Origin: an uncultured Eubacterium sp.
GTDB taxonomy: Bacteria > Bacillota > Clostridia > Lachnospirales > Lachnospiraceae
DNA length: 22,524 nucleotides
Assembly (NCBI GenBank): GCA_910579075.1
Contig: CAJTSV010000063.1
Span: forward strand, 1 to 22,524
Direction: 5' to 3'
Shown: piece by piece, positions 6,571 to 15,351 of the stretch
How the letters are laid out: every line of letters starts with the position of its first letter
How positions within the stretch are numbered: position 1 is the stretch's first letter
Position numbers and translations under genes: made by a program
Notes under the pieces: generated by a model
What the model was told of the DNA's origin: nothing
The model's database searches: none
Seen by the model: only the letters and a program-made list of their open reading frames with translations

Positions 6571-8058
6571 ATGTTTCAGAATATTCCAAAAATAAAGGCC
6601 GGCATTGTGGCAGTCAGCCGTGACTGTTTCCCGGAAAGCCTGTCGGTTAACAGGCGCAGGGCACTGGTGGAAGCATACCGCGCAAAATATGATGAAGCAG
6701 ATATTTATGAATGCCCGGTCTGCATTGTGGAAAGCGAAATCCATATGCAGAAGGCACTGGAAGATGTACAGAAGGCCGGATGCAACGCACTGGTTGTGTA
6801 CCTTGGCAACTTTGGCCCGGAAATTTCGGAAACGCTGCTGGCAAAGCACTTTGCAGGGCCGAAAATGTTTGTGGCAGCTGCGGAAGAATCCGGCGACAGC
6901 CTGATTGGCGGGCGCGGGGATGCATACTGCGGCATGCTGAATGCAAGCTACAACTTAAAGCTGCGCAACGTCCATGCATATATCCCGGAATATCCGGTTG
7001 GAACGGCAGAAGAATGTGCGGATATGATTCACGAATTCATTCCGGTGGCACGGGCTGTGGCAGGCTTAAGCAGCCTGAAAATTATCAGCTTTGGCCCGCG
7101 TCCGAACAATTTCCTTGCCTGCAATGCGCCAATCAGGCAGCTGTATAACCTGGGCGTGGAAATTGAGGAAAACTCAGAGCTGGATTTATTCGAAGCTTTC
7201 CATAAGCACAAGGATGATGCCCGGATTCCGGAAGTGGTGGCAGATATGGAAAAAGAGCTTGGTGCCGGCAACCAGAAGCCGGAAATCCTGCCAAAGCTGG
7301 CGCAGTATGAGCTGACCCTGCTTGACTGGATTGAGGAACACAAAGGGTACCGTGAATATGTCTGCATCGCCGGAAAATGCTGGCCGGCATTCCAGACGCA
7401 GTTTGGATTTGTGCCATGTTATGTAAACAGCCGCCTGACAGGCAGGGGCATTCCGGTATCGTGTGAAGTGGATATTTACGGCGCGCTGAGCGAATTTATC
7501 GGCACCTGTGTCAGCGAAGATGCGGTGACGCTTCTGGATATCAACAATACAGTTCCGGCGGATATGTATAAAGAAAGCATTGAGGGTAAATTTAACTATA
7601 CACAGAAAGATACGTTTATGGGATTCCACTGCGGCAATACCTGTTCCAGCAAGCTTTCTGCATGCTCCATGAAATACCAGATGATTATGGCCCGCACGCT
7701 TCCGGAGGAAGTGACGCAGGGAACGCTCGAAGGCGACATTATTCCAGGCGATATTACATTTTTCCGCCTGCAGAGCACGGCAGATGCAAAGCTGCGCGCG
7801 TATGTGGCACAGGGCGAGGTGCTTCCGGTGGCAACGAAATCATTTGGCGGCATCGGGGTATTTGCAATTCCGCAGATGGGCAGATTTTACCGCCATGTGT
7901 TAATCGAGGGCAATTATCCGCATCATGGCGCGGTGGCGTTCGGCCATTTTGGAAAGAGCCTTTATGAGGTATTTAAATTAATCGGTGTCGCACCGGAAGA
8001 AATCGGGTTTAACCAGCCGGCAGGAATGCTTTACCGGACAGAGAATCCATATGCGTAA
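6571..8058 (+). CDS. L-fucose/L-arabinose isomerase-family protein
   Basis: A 495-residue sugar isomerase-family protein, shorter than E. coli FucI (about 590). Such enzymes convert aldoses to ketoses using Mn2+. Residues that look like the metal ligands are E299 in CEVDIYGAL, D323 in LLDINNTVPAD and H451/H452 in NYPHHGAV, matching the E, D, H ligand set of the fucose/arabinose isomerase fold. No signal peptide is seen. The start ATG has AAAGGAGG 6 bases upstream. The gene is followed after 91 bases by xylulokinase, so the ketose product is probably phosphorylated by that enzyme. The pair resembles an alternative pentose (or D-arabinose/L-arabinose-like) route, but the exact sugar cannot be told. 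An AraC regulator lies upstream, separated by a palindrome and a pseudogene. Confidence 0.85.
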   Translation: MFQNIPKIKAGIVAVSRDCFPESLSVNRRRALVEAYRAKYDEADIYECPVCIVESEIHMQKALEDVQKAGCNALVVYLGNFGPEISETLLAKHFAGPKMFVAAAEESGDSLIGGRGDAYCGMLNASYNLKLRNVHAYIPEYPVGTAEECADMIHEFIPVARAVAGLSSLKIISFGPRPNNFLACNAPIRQLYNLGVEIEENSELDLFEAFHKHKDDARIPEVVADMEKELGAGNQKPEILPKLAQYELTLLDWIEEHKGYREYVCIAGKCWPAFQTQFGFVPCYVNSRLTGRGIPVSCEVDIYGALSEFIGTCVSEDAVTLLDINNTVPADMYKESIEGKFNYTQKDTFMGFHCGNTCSSKLSACSMKYQMIMARTLPEEVTQGTLEGDIIPGDITFFRLQSTADAKLRAYVAQGEVLPVATKSFGGIGVFAIPQMGRFYRHVLIEGNYPHHGAVAFGHFGKSLYEVFKLIGVAPEEIGFNQPAGMLYRTENPYA

Positions 8059-8149
8059 GCTGTGCGGTCCTGGGATGGCCTGGCAGATGAAAAATCTGCA
8101 GGGTGAAGCGTATATGGCGTTTTGAAATACAGAAATACAGGGAGAAGAT

Positions 8150-9616
8150 ATGTTATATATAGGTGTAGATTTGGGCACATCGGCCGTAAAGCTGCTGCTG
8201 ATGCAGGCAGACGGCACGATTGAAAATATTGTTTCCAAAGAGTACCCGCTCAGCTTTCCAAATCCGGGCTGGTCGGAGCAGAATCCGTCAGACTGGTGGC
8301 AGGCATGCGTGGAAGGCATCCGCGAGCTTGTCCGGGATGCGGATAAAAGCCAGGTGGCTGGTATCAGCTTTGGCGGGCAGATGCACGGGCTTGTGGCACT
8401 CGATGACAGGGATGAGGTCATCCGTCCGGCGATTTTGTGGAATGACGGGCGCACGGTGGAAGAAACGGAATACTTAAATGAAACGGTCGGCAGGGAAAAG
8501 CTTTCGCAGTATACGGCAAATATCGCGTTTGCCGGATTTACGGCTCCGAAAATCCTGTGGATGAAAAAGCATGAGCCGGAATTGTTTGCGCGGATTGCAA
8601 AAATCATGCTGCCAAAGGATTATATCGCATATAAAATGACAGGCGTGCACTGCACCGACGTTTCGGATGCTTCCGGCATGCTGCTGATGGATGTGAAAAA
8701 CAAATGCTGGTCAAAAGAGATGATGGAAATATGCGGCATCCGCGAAAGCCAGCTGGCACATATTTATGAAAGCTATGAAAAGGTCGGAACCCTGCTGCCG
8801 CAGACGGCACAGGAGCTCGGACTGCCGCAGGGCGTGATTGTTGCGGCCGGAGCAGGCGACAATGCCGCCGCGGCTGTCGGTACCGGCACGGTGGGGGATG
8901 GCAGCTGCAATATTTCCCTTGGCACGAGCGGAACCATTTTTATTGCCAGTGAGAAATTTGCTGTGGACAGCCATAATGCGCTTCATGCATTTGCACATGC
9001 AGACGGGCATTATCATCTGATGGGCTGCATGCTCAGTGCGGCTTCCTGCAACAAGTGGTGGATGGAAGACATTCTGGACACAAAGGAATTTGCAAAAGAG
9101 CAGGAGGGCATTACAAAGCTCGGCGAAAACCATGTTTATTTCCTGCCGTATTTGATGGGCGAGCGTTCCCCGCACAATGACCCGAAAGCGCGCGGGACAT
9201 TTACAGGCATGACGATGGACACGACACGCGCAGACATGACACAGGCTGTGCTGGAAGGCGTGGCATTTGCGCTGCGTGATTCCTTTGAGGTGGCAGGGCT
9301 TTTGGGAATCCGGATTGAACGAGCGAAAATCTGTGGCGGCGGGGCAAAAAGCCCGCTGTGGAAAAAGATGATTGCAAATATTTTTCATATCAAAGTAGAT
9401 ACGCTTGCCATTGAGGAAGGCCCGGCGCTTGGCGGGGCGATGCTGGCAGCAGTTGCAAACGGCGAATATGCAGACGTTGCACAGGCAGCGGCGGCTATTG
9501 TGAAAGTGGCCGATACGGAAGAACCGGATGAAAAGCTGGCTGCCTTGTATGAACAGCGCTACCAGACGTTCCGCAGGATTTATCCGCAGCTGAAAACAGT
9601 GTTTGCAGAAATGTAG
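8150..9616 (+). CDS. xylB: Xylulokinase
   Basis: A 488-residue FGGY-family kinase, close to the E. coli XylB length (484). XylB phosphorylates D-xylulose to xylulose 5-phosphate with ATP, feeding the pentose phosphate pathway. The N-terminal actin-like domain starts YIGVDLGTSAVKLLL, with GISFGGQMHGLVALD and ILWNDGRT, where the substrate-binding Met-His and the Asn-Asp catalytic region lie. The C-terminal ATP domain has NISLGTSGTIFI, LPYLMGERSPHNDP and ICGGGAKSPLWKKMIAN. AGGGAG sits 5 bases before the ATG. It is paired with the upstream isomerase and ends at a strong terminator. L-ribulokinase is unlikely given the length and XylB-like motifs. Confidence 0.95.
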   Translation: MLYIGVDLGTSAVKLLLMQADGTIENIVSKEYPLSFPNPGWSEQNPSDWWQACVEGIRELVRDADKSQVAGISFGGQMHGLVALDDRDEVIRPAILWNDGRTVEETEYLNETVGREKLSQYTANIAFAGFTAPKILWMKKHEPELFARIAKIMLPKDYIAYKMTGVHCTDVSDASGMLLMDVKNKCWSKEMMEICGIRESQLAHIYESYEKVGTLLPQTAQELGLPQGVIVAAGAGDNAAAAVGTGTVGDGSCNISLGTSGTIFIASEKFAVDSHNALHAFAHADGHYHLMGCMLSAASCNKWWMEDILDTKEFAKEQEGITKLGENHVYFLPYLMGERSPHNDPKARGTFTGMTMDTTRADMTQAVLEGVAFALRDSFEVAGLLGIRIERAKICGGGAKSPLWKKMIANIFHIKVDTLAIEEGPALGGAMLAAVANGEYADVAQAAAAIVKVADTEEPDEKLAALYEQRYQTFRRIYPQLKTVFAEM

Positions 9617-9638
9617 TTTTGTTCAATTATTTTATATG

Positions 9639-9685
9639 GCAGCCCCTTTTGCGGAAAAGCATTCCAGGGGCTGTCTTTTATATTT
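9639..9685 (+). terminator. Rho-independent terminator after xylB
   Basis: CAGCCCC (9640-9646) pairs with GGGGCTG (9667-9673), with a nested CTTTT/AAAAG stem inside, followed by the T-rich CTTTTATATTT (9675-9685). It begins 23 bases after the xylB stop and closes the isomerase/kinase operon. Confidence 0.85.
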
Positions 9686-9760
9686 GATTATGTTCAGGCT
9701 CATTTATCTGCCAGGGAGCCGGAATCACGGGTATGCCACCGTGCCGGCATGAAAAACAGG

Positions 9761-9785
9761 ATAACAATTTATAACAAATTGTTAT
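9761..9785. promoter_or_regulatory. Palindromic operator-like element, copy 1
   Basis: A 25-base palindrome with arms ATAACAATTT (9761-9770) and AAATTGTTAT (9776-9785) around the centre ATAAC. It contains ATAACAA twice at a 10-base period (9761 and 9771), so the half-sites lie on one helix face, plus TTGTTAT on the other arm. The second element at 10060-10084 is almost its reverse complement. This looks like a binding site for a dimeric or cooperative regulator; the regulator is unknown. Confidence 0.55.
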
Positions 9786-10059
9786 GCTAAAACATTCTAA
9801 ATCAATTCTCCTATATATGCAAGTGAAAAGAAAGAATTTGTCTAAATTTCTGATTTCAGGCAGCTGTTTTTTGATAGAAAGAATCTTTTTTTGTCTATAT
9901 TTCACAATTTTTCCGGATGATAATTATAATCCAGACAATTTCGGGAAGGCAGGTTTTTTTTTGAAACTGCGCAGACACAAATAATATGACGGTTATCATT
10001 GGTTCTACCGAAACCAGCCTGGAAACAGGCCTGCGGGATTTTCCAGATTCATTTGCGGG

Positions 10060-10084
10060 ATAACAATTTGTTATAAATTGTTCA
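10060..10084. promoter_or_regulatory. Palindromic operator-like element, copy 2
   Basis: ATAACAATTT (10060-10069), centre GTTAT, then AAATTGTT (10075-10082) followed by CA. It matches the reverse complement of copy 1 at 23 of 25 positions. It sits 17 bases before the AAAGGAG site of the SGNH gene, so a bound protein could block transcription start or passage. As RNA it could form only a weak AT-rich hairpin. Confidence 0.55.
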
Positions 10085-10118
10085 TACAGATAAATTCCGC
10101 AAAGGAGAACTGTCCGCT

Positions 10119-11216
10119 ATGGAAAGCAGTAAAAAATACAAAATCTGGATTGCATGCACGCTCGCATGCACGCTTCTTGCAATGGCTGTTCCGGCAGCTG
10201 CCATTGTATATACCGACCCGTTTTTTCATTACCATGCCCCGCTCGGCAGGTTTGCATATCCGATAAATAACCAGCGGTACCAGAATGACGGAATCACGCG
10301 CCATTTTTCCTATGACAGCATTATCACAGGGACATCCATGACTGAAAATTTCAAAAAATCAGAAGCGGATGAAATATTCGGGGCAGATTTTATCAAGGTG
10401 CCGTTTTCCGGCGGTTCTTATAAAGAGATTGACAGCAACGTGAGAAGGGCGTTTGATGCCGGAAAGAAGGTCCGGTATGTAATCCGCTGCCTGGATTACA
10501 GCAGGCTTGCCGATGATAAGGACACATACCGGGAAGATATGGACTTCCCGTTTTATTTGTATAATAATAACCCGTTTGATGATGTGAGCTACCTGTTTAA
10601 CAAAACCGTGCTGCTGCAGCAGACCAAGGCTGTCTGGGATTATACAGCAGCTGGAAATAAGACGACGGATTTTGATGCGTATTCCAACTGGAATGCGTAT
10701 TATACGTTCGGGGCGCAGACGGTATTCGGCACTTATACGCTGCCCGAAGCAGCGCAGAGCAGCAGAGTGCTGACAGACGAGGAACGCGAAAGGATTCTGG
10801 GAAATATCCGCCAGAATGTGACAAGCCTGGCAGATGAGCACCCGGAAACGGTTTTTTATTATTTTTTTCCGCCATACAGCATCTGTTACTGGCATTCCCA
10901 GTATGTAAGCGGACAGACGGACTGGTGCATCGATGTGGAACAGACAGCTATTGAGGAGATTTTAAAGCATCCGAATATTAAGCTGTTTTCTTTTACGGAC
11001 CATTTTGGCCTTATAGGCAATCTGAATAATTACAAAGACACGGCACATTACGGCGAATGGGTCAATTCGTGGATGCTGGAATGGATGCATGAAGGAAAAC
11101 ACCAGCTGACCAAAGACAACTACCAGGACTATCTGGACACCATACGCAGTTATTATCAGTCTTATGACTATGAGTCGCTGGAAGAACAAAGGCAGTTATC
11201 CGGTGCAGGCGCATAA
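10119..11216 (+). CDS. Membrane-anchored SGNH-like (DltD/AlgX-type) protein
   Basis: A 365-residue protein with one N-terminal hydrophobic segment (about residues 9-30), followed by AIVYTDPFFHYH, typical of DltD- or AlgJ-like partners of MBOAT enzymes. The body would face outside. SIITGTSMTENF carries a candidate nucleophile S73, and the C-terminal KDTAHYGEW gives D307-x-x-H310, the DxxH of SGNH hydrolases. Such proteins transfer or remove acyl groups on exported polymers together with an MBOAT partner, which is the next gene, 50 bases downstream. AAAGGAG lies 11 bases before the ATG, a rather long spacing. The polymer it acts on is unknown; no dlt genes are in the window. Confidence 0.8.
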   Translation: MESSKKYKIWIACTLACTLLAMAVPAAAIVYTDPFFHYHAPLGRFAYPINNQRYQNDGITRHFSYDSIITGTSMTENFKKSEADEIFGADFIKVPFSGGSYKEIDSNVRRAFDAGKKVRYVIRCLDYSRLADDKDTYREDMDFPFYLYNNNPFDDVSYLFNKTVLLQQTKAVWDYTAAGNKTTDFDAYSNWNAYYTFGAQTVFGTYTLPEAAQSSRVLTDEERERILGNIRQNVTSLADEHPETVFYYFFPPYSICYWHSQYVSGQTDWCIDVEQTAIEEILKHPNIKLFSFTDHFGLIGNLNNYKDTAHYGEWVNSWMLEWMHEGKHQLTKDNYQDYLDTIRSYYQSYDYESLEEQRQLSGAGA

Positions 11217-11266
11217 AGAAATTCTGCCATGCAGGCATAAACGGGGCAGAAGACAGGGGGAGCAGC

Positions 11267-12739
11267 ATGCTGTTTAATTCGTATATTTTTCTTTTTTTAT
11301 TCCTTCCGGCGGCGCTGGCAGGCTATTATGTACTGAACTATTTGAAACAATTCAGGCTGGCAGATGTTTTTCTGATTGGAATGTCCCTGTGGTTTTATGG
11401 CTATTTTAATCCGTCGTATGTCGCCATTATCTGCGGGAGCATTGCGGCCAATTTTGTGCTTTCCAAAGCAATGGAGCGGGCCGGGGAGCGGCAGGTGCTT
11501 CGGATTTGTTTCAAAAAGCTGCTGCTGGCTGCGGGAATCTGTGGAAATCTGGCCGTTATTTTTTATTTCAAATATTTTAATTTTTTCCTGGAAAATGTCA
11601 ATGCGGTCTTTGGCAGGTCTTTTGAACTGCGCAATATCGTACTGCCGCTTGGAATCAGCTTTTTTACGTTCCAGCAGGTTTCTTATCTGGTGGATTCTTA
11701 CCGGGGAGAGACGAAGGGCTATGCGTTCCGTGAATATGCGCTGTTTGTCAGCTTCTTCCCGCAGCTTGTTGCGGGGCCGATTGTGCTGCATAACGAAATT
11801 ATCCCGCAGTTTCAAAACCGCGAAAACCGGCGTCTGGATGCAGAAAGCTTTGCCAGGGACATGTATCTGTTTGCAGAAGGGCTGTTTAAGAAAGTAATGA
11901 TTGCGGACACGTTTGGAAATGCAGTAAATTTTGGTTTCGGAAATATAGCGTCGTTAAGCTCGATGGAAGCGCTGATTGTTTCGGTGTCTTATACGTTCCA
12001 GCTGTATTTTGATTTCAGCGGCTACTGTGACATGGCGTGCGGGATTGGGAACATGTTTCATATCGAGCTGCCGTGGAATTTTAATTCCCCGTATAAAGCG
12101 CTGTCGGTTTCTGAATTCTGGGAGCGGTGGCATATGTCGCTGACCCGGTTTTTAAGGAATTATGTTTATATTCCGCTGGGCGGGAACCGGAAGGGAATGC
12201 TGCGCACCTGCGTGAATATTATGACGGTATATCTGGTCAGCGGCATCTGGCACGGGGCAGACTGGACGTTTGTTCTGTGGGGCATTCTGCATGGCGTGTT
12301 CAGCTGCTTCGACCGGCTGTCTGGAAAATGGCAGAACCGCCTTGGGGAAGTGACCCGGTGGGCCGTAACGTTTATGCTTGTAAATATGCTCTGGATTCTG
12401 TTCCGGGCAGATGATATTGCTTCGGCAAAGCTGTTTATCGCAAGAATGTGCAGCCTGTCTGAATTTGGCATACGCGCAGAGCTGTACCAGCCGTTTCAGC
12501 TTGCAGAGCTTGTGCTTTTTGAAAAACTGCCGTTTTTAAGCTATTTATCTGCACGGGTAACCGGGCTGGAGCTGTGGGTGTTCCTGCTGGGCGCTTTTTT
12601 TGTGGTGCTGAATCTGAAAAACAGCCGGGAAGCAGAATTCCATCCGACGCCCGCAAAAGCATTTGTTACGGTTTTATTTGTGTCCTGGTCGGTGTTTTCA
12701 CTGTCAGGGATATCGTCTTTTTTGTATTTTGATTTCTAA
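11267..12739 (+). CDS. MBOAT-family O-acyltransferase (AlgI/DltB-like)
   Basis: A 490-residue polytopic membrane protein with about ten hydrophobic segments. It starts MLFNSYIFLFLFLPAALAGYY and contains the family stretches LPLGISFFTFQQVSYLVD, FPQLVAGPIV, YLYFDFSGYCDMA-like QLYFDFSGYCDMA, FWERWHMSLTRFLRNYVYIPLGGN and SGIWHGADWTFVLWG. H329 in the last motif is the conserved MBOAT histidine. These enzymes pass acyl groups across the membrane to exported glycans or wall polymers. AGGGGGAG is 4 bases before the ATG. With the SGNH-like gene directly upstream it forms a typical two-gene O-acylation cassette. No sugar polymer biosynthesis genes are adjacent, so the target is open. Confidence 0.93.
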   Translation: MLFNSYIFLFLFLPAALAGYYVLNYLKQFRLADVFLIGMSLWFYGYFNPSYVAIICGSIAANFVLSKAMERAGERQVLRICFKKLLLAAGICGNLAVIFYFKYFNFFLENVNAVFGRSFELRNIVLPLGISFFTFQQVSYLVDSYRGETKGYAFREYALFVSFFPQLVAGPIVLHNEIIPQFQNRENRRLDAESFARDMYLFAEGLFKKVMIADTFGNAVNFGFGNIASLSSMEALIVSVSYTFQLYFDFSGYCDMACGIGNMFHIELPWNFNSPYKALSVSEFWERWHMSLTRFLRNYVYIPLGGNRKGMLRTCVNIMTVYLVSGIWHGADWTFVLWGILHGVFSCFDRLSGKWQNRLGEVTRWAVTFMLVNMLWILFRADDIASAKLFIARMCSLSEFGIRAELYQPFQLAELVLFEKLPFLSYLSARVTGLELWVFLLGAFFVVLNLKNSREAEFHPTPAKAFVTVLFVSWSVFSLSGISSFLYFDF

Positions 12740-12750
12740 AACCAGGGGTA

Positions 12751-12823
12751 CTATCCGATATCAGCTATGCCGGCCTGAAAGCAGCCAGATTATCTTGGAT
12801 ATCAGTCAGGCCGGCATGGATAG
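12751..12823. repeat. Nested inverted repeat downstream of the MBOAT gene
   Basis: CTATCC (12751-12756) and ATGCCGGCCTGA (12767-12778) pair with TCAGGCCGGCAT (12806-12817) and GGATAG (12818-12823). The inner 12-base stem is perfect. GATATCAG also occurs twice directly (12757 and 12798), and TATCAGCCGG recurs at 12843. There is no T-run, so this is at best a weak terminator; it might be a small repeat element. The rest of 12740-13032 holds only the Rel promoter. Confidence 0.6.
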
Positions 12824-12948
12824 CACACAGGGTATCTTTAGTATATCAGCCGGAACATTTTCATAGACAGAAACAATACGAAATAAGCAGAGAGGAAGTT
12901 TTTGCAACAAAAACTTAATAAAATTTTCACAGAAATTTCATACAGTCA

Positions 12949-12977
12949 TTGCTTTTTTTGCTGAAATTGAGTATAAT
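12949..12977 (+). promoter_or_regulatory. Sigma-A promoter for the Rel operon
   Basis: TTGCTT (12949-12954), a 17-base spacer and a perfect TATAAT (12972-12977). Transcription would start near 12984, giving a ~50-base leader before the Rel start. It likely drives the whole Rel to AspRS run, since no other clear promoter or terminator was found before 21003. Confidence 0.75.
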
Positions 12978-13032
12978 GCTTTAATATTAAAATAAGTAAT
13001 TACGATAAGAGCCAGGAGAGCAGGTGATTTGT

Positions 13033-15351
13033 ATGGCTGACTTTTCGATTGAAACAGGGACACCGGAGACAATAGAAGAACTGGAAGCAAAAATTGGCGC
13101 AAAGAGAAACAGCATCCGCAGGATGCCGGATTTTGCGGAGCCGCAGGAGCTGTATAAGGAGCTGATTAACAGCATCCGCAAGTACCATCCGTCCACGGAT
13201 ATTACGCAGGTGGAAAAGGCGTACCAGATTGCAAACGCGGCACACAAAGACCAGAAACGCAAGTCCGGGGAAGCGTATATTATCCATCCGCTGTGCGTAT
13301 CGGTAATCTTAGCAGAGCTGGAGCTGGATAAAGAGACAATCGTTGCGGGGCTTTTACACGATGTGGTAGAAGATACGGTTATGACGGACGAGGAAATTTC
13401 CCGTGAATTTGGAGCGGAAGTAGCGCTGTTAGTAGACGGCGTTACCAAACTGGGGCAGCTTTCCTATGATGCGGACAAGGTGGAAGTACAGGCTGAGAAT
13501 CTGCGGAAAATGTTTCTGGCCATGGCAAAGGACATCCGTGTCATTCTGATTAAGCTGGCAGACCGCCTGCATAATATGCGCACGCTGCAATATATGCGCC
13601 CGGAAAAACAGAAAGAAATTGCGCGGGAAACGATGGATATTTATTCCCCGATTGCACACCGGCTGGGTATTTCCAAGATAAAAATCGAGCTGGATGACCT
13701 CTGCCTGAAATATCTGGAAGCACAGGCTTATTATGATTTGATTCAGCAGGTGGCACAGCGCAAAACAGCACAGGATGATTACATCCGCAACCTGACCGAT
13801 GAAGTGCGCGGGCACATCGAGCGGGCCGGGATTCATGCGGAAATCGGCGGGCGGGCGAAGCACTTTTTCAGCATTTATAAAAAAATGGTGAACCAGAATA
13901 AGACGCTTGACCAGATTTATGATTTATTTGCCATTCGGATTATTGTCCGCAATGTCATGGACTGTTATGCGGCTCTTGGCGTGATACATGAAAATTATGT
14001 GCCGGTGCCCGGGCGGTTTAAGGATTATATTGCGATGCCAAAGCCAAACCGCTACCAGTCGCTGCATACAACGCTGATGGGTTCTGACGGGCAGCCGTTT
14101 GAAATCCAGATCCGGACGGTGGAAATGCACCGGATTGCAGAGTACGGTATTGCCGCGCACTGGAAATACAAAGAATCTGCAAATGGCGTAAAGGCAGGCG
14201 GCAATCAGGAAGAAGAAAAATTAAGCTGGCTGCGCCAGATTCTGGAATGGCAGCAGGATATGTCGGATAACAGGGAGTTTATGAGCCTGTTAAAAAGCGA
14301 TTTGGATTTATTTTCCGATACGGTTTTCTGTTTTACGCCGGACGGGGATGTCAAAAACCTGCCGAACGGTTCAACGCCGGTAGATTTTGCATACAGTATT
14401 CATTCTGCGGTCGGCAACAAAATGATAGGCGCGAAGGTAAACGGCAGGCTGGTGACGATTGATTATAAGATTCAAAACGGCGACCGGATAGAAATCATTA
14501 CTTCGCAGAATTCCAGAGGGCCGAGCCATGACTGGCTGGGCATCGTAAAAAGCACCCAGGCGAAAACAAAGATTAACCAGTGGTTCCGAAGTGAGCTGAA
14601 AGAAGAAAATATCCAGCATGGCAAGGAGCTGATTACCGCATGCTGCAAGGCCAAGGGCATTGATTTTTCGGTTATTAACAAGCCGGCCTATCAGATGAAG
14701 GTTATCCGCAAATACGGCTTTCATGACTGGAATTCCTGTCTGGCCACGGTAGGGCATGGCGGGATAAAAGAAGCAAGCATCGTCAATAAGATGTACGATG
14801 AATACCGCAAAGACCATCCGATTGAGATAACGGACGAGCAGGTGCTTGCAGATAACGCGCAGGGCAGCCATAACCATCCGCACGGCTCGAAAAGCGGAAT
14901 AATCGTAAACGGGCTGTGTGATGTGGCAGCGCATTTTGCAAAATGCTGCAGCCCGGTGCCGGGGGATGAAATCTGCGGCTATATTACAAGAGGACGCGGC
15001 GTGACCATTCACCGCACGGACTGCATCAATATGATGAACCTGTCTGATATTGAAAAGACACGGCTGATTGAAGCCGAATGGCAGGAAGGCTGCGGAAGCG
15101 GGGAGCACGGGCTGTATCTGGGCGAAGTGAAGATTTATGGAAATAACCGCACCGGGCTGCTTGTGGATATTACAAAGATATTTACGGAGCGGGAAATTGA
15201 CATCAATGCCATTCATTCCAAAGTCAGCAAGCAGGGAATCGCAACCATTTCCATTGCATTTGGAACAAAAGGCAAGGATGAAATGAACCAGATTATATCC
15301 AAAATCCGGCAGGTGGAAAGCGTGCTGGATATCGAGCGTACTTCCGGCTGA
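13033..15351 (+). CDS. relA: Bifunctional (p)ppGpp synthetase/hydrolase Rel
   Basis: A 772-residue RelA/SpoT-family protein that makes and breaks (p)ppGpp, the stringent-response alarmone, in the cytoplasm. The hydrolase HD domain is intact (LLHDVVEDT, H109-D110). The synthetase domain has DLFAIRIIV, and RFKDYIAMPKPNRYQSLHTTLMG carries the RFKD motif (328-331) of bifunctional enzymes rather than the ExDD of monofunctional RelA. A TGS domain follows (DTVFCFTPDGDVKNLPNGSTPVDFAYSIH, about 428-490), then a zinc-finger/helical part with CCSPVPGDEICGYITRGRG, and a C-terminal ACT domain (about 700-772). ATG 13033 is chosen with AGGTGA 5 bases before; GTG 13024, with AGGAG 5 bases upstream, is a real alternative. 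The MBL, HemZ and tRNA synthetase genes downstream match the usual clostridial order. Confidence 0.95.
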   Translation: MADFSIETGTPETIEELEAKIGAKRNSIRRMPDFAEPQELYKELINSIRKYHPSTDITQVEKAYQIANAAHKDQKRKSGEAYIIHPLCVSVILAELELDKETIVAGLLHDVVEDTVMTDEEISREFGAEVALLVDGVTKLGQLSYDADKVEVQAENLRKMFLAMAKDIRVILIKLADRLHNMRTLQYMRPEKQKEIARETMDIYSPIAHRLGISKIKIELDDLCLKYLEAQAYYDLIQQVAQRKTAQDDYIRNLTDEVRGHIERAGIHAEIGGRAKHFFSIYKKMVNQNKTLDQIYDLFAIRIIVRNVMDCYAALGVIHENYVPVPGRFKDYIAMPKPNRYQSLHTTLMGSDGQPFEIQIRTVEMHRIAEYGIAAHWKYKESANGVKAGGNQEEEKLSWLRQILEWQQDMSDNREFMSLLKSDLDLFSDTVFCFTPDGDVKNLPNGSTPVDFAYSIHSAVGNKMIGAKVNGRLVTIDYKIQNGDRIEIITSQNSRGPSHDWLGIVKSTQAKTKINQWFRSELKEENIQHGKELITACCKAKGIDFSVINKPAYQMKVIRKYGFHDWNSCLATVGHGGIKEASIVNKMYDEYRKDHPIEITDEQVLADNAQGSHNHPHGSKSGIIVNGLCDVAAHFAKCCSPVPGDEICGYITRGRGVTIHRTDCINMMNLSDIEKTRLIEAEWQEGCGSGEHGLYLGEVKIYGNNRTGLLVDITKIFTEREIDINAIHSKVSKQGIATISIAFGTKGKDEMNQIISKIRQVESVLDIERTSG

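Larger units (their letters stand above)
9686..10118 (+). promoter_or_regulatory. AT-rich regulatory gap before the acylation cassette
   Basis: No credible gene lies here. The stretch holds two related palindromic elements (annotated separately), several T-runs, and a small hairpin GCCTG-GAAA-CAGGC at 10017-10030 with a GNRA tetraloop. TTGAAA at 9961-9966 with an AT-rich AATAATATG 14-23 bases later (9980-9988) is a weak promoter candidate. TATAAT at 9925-9930 lacks a matching -35. The promoter of the downstream SGNH/MBOAT pair must lie in this gap, but it cannot be fixed from sequence. Confidence 0.5.

Noticed and set aside
9759..9770. GGATAACAATTT resembles half of the E. coli lac operator.
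   Set aside because: The match is short and AT-rich, and is explained by the local palindrome. No LacI-family gene is in the window.
9784..9984. A 66-codon + strand frame in the regulatory gap.
   Set aside because: It is Lys/Phe/Ile-rich from AT bias, has no ribosome site and begins within the palindromic element.
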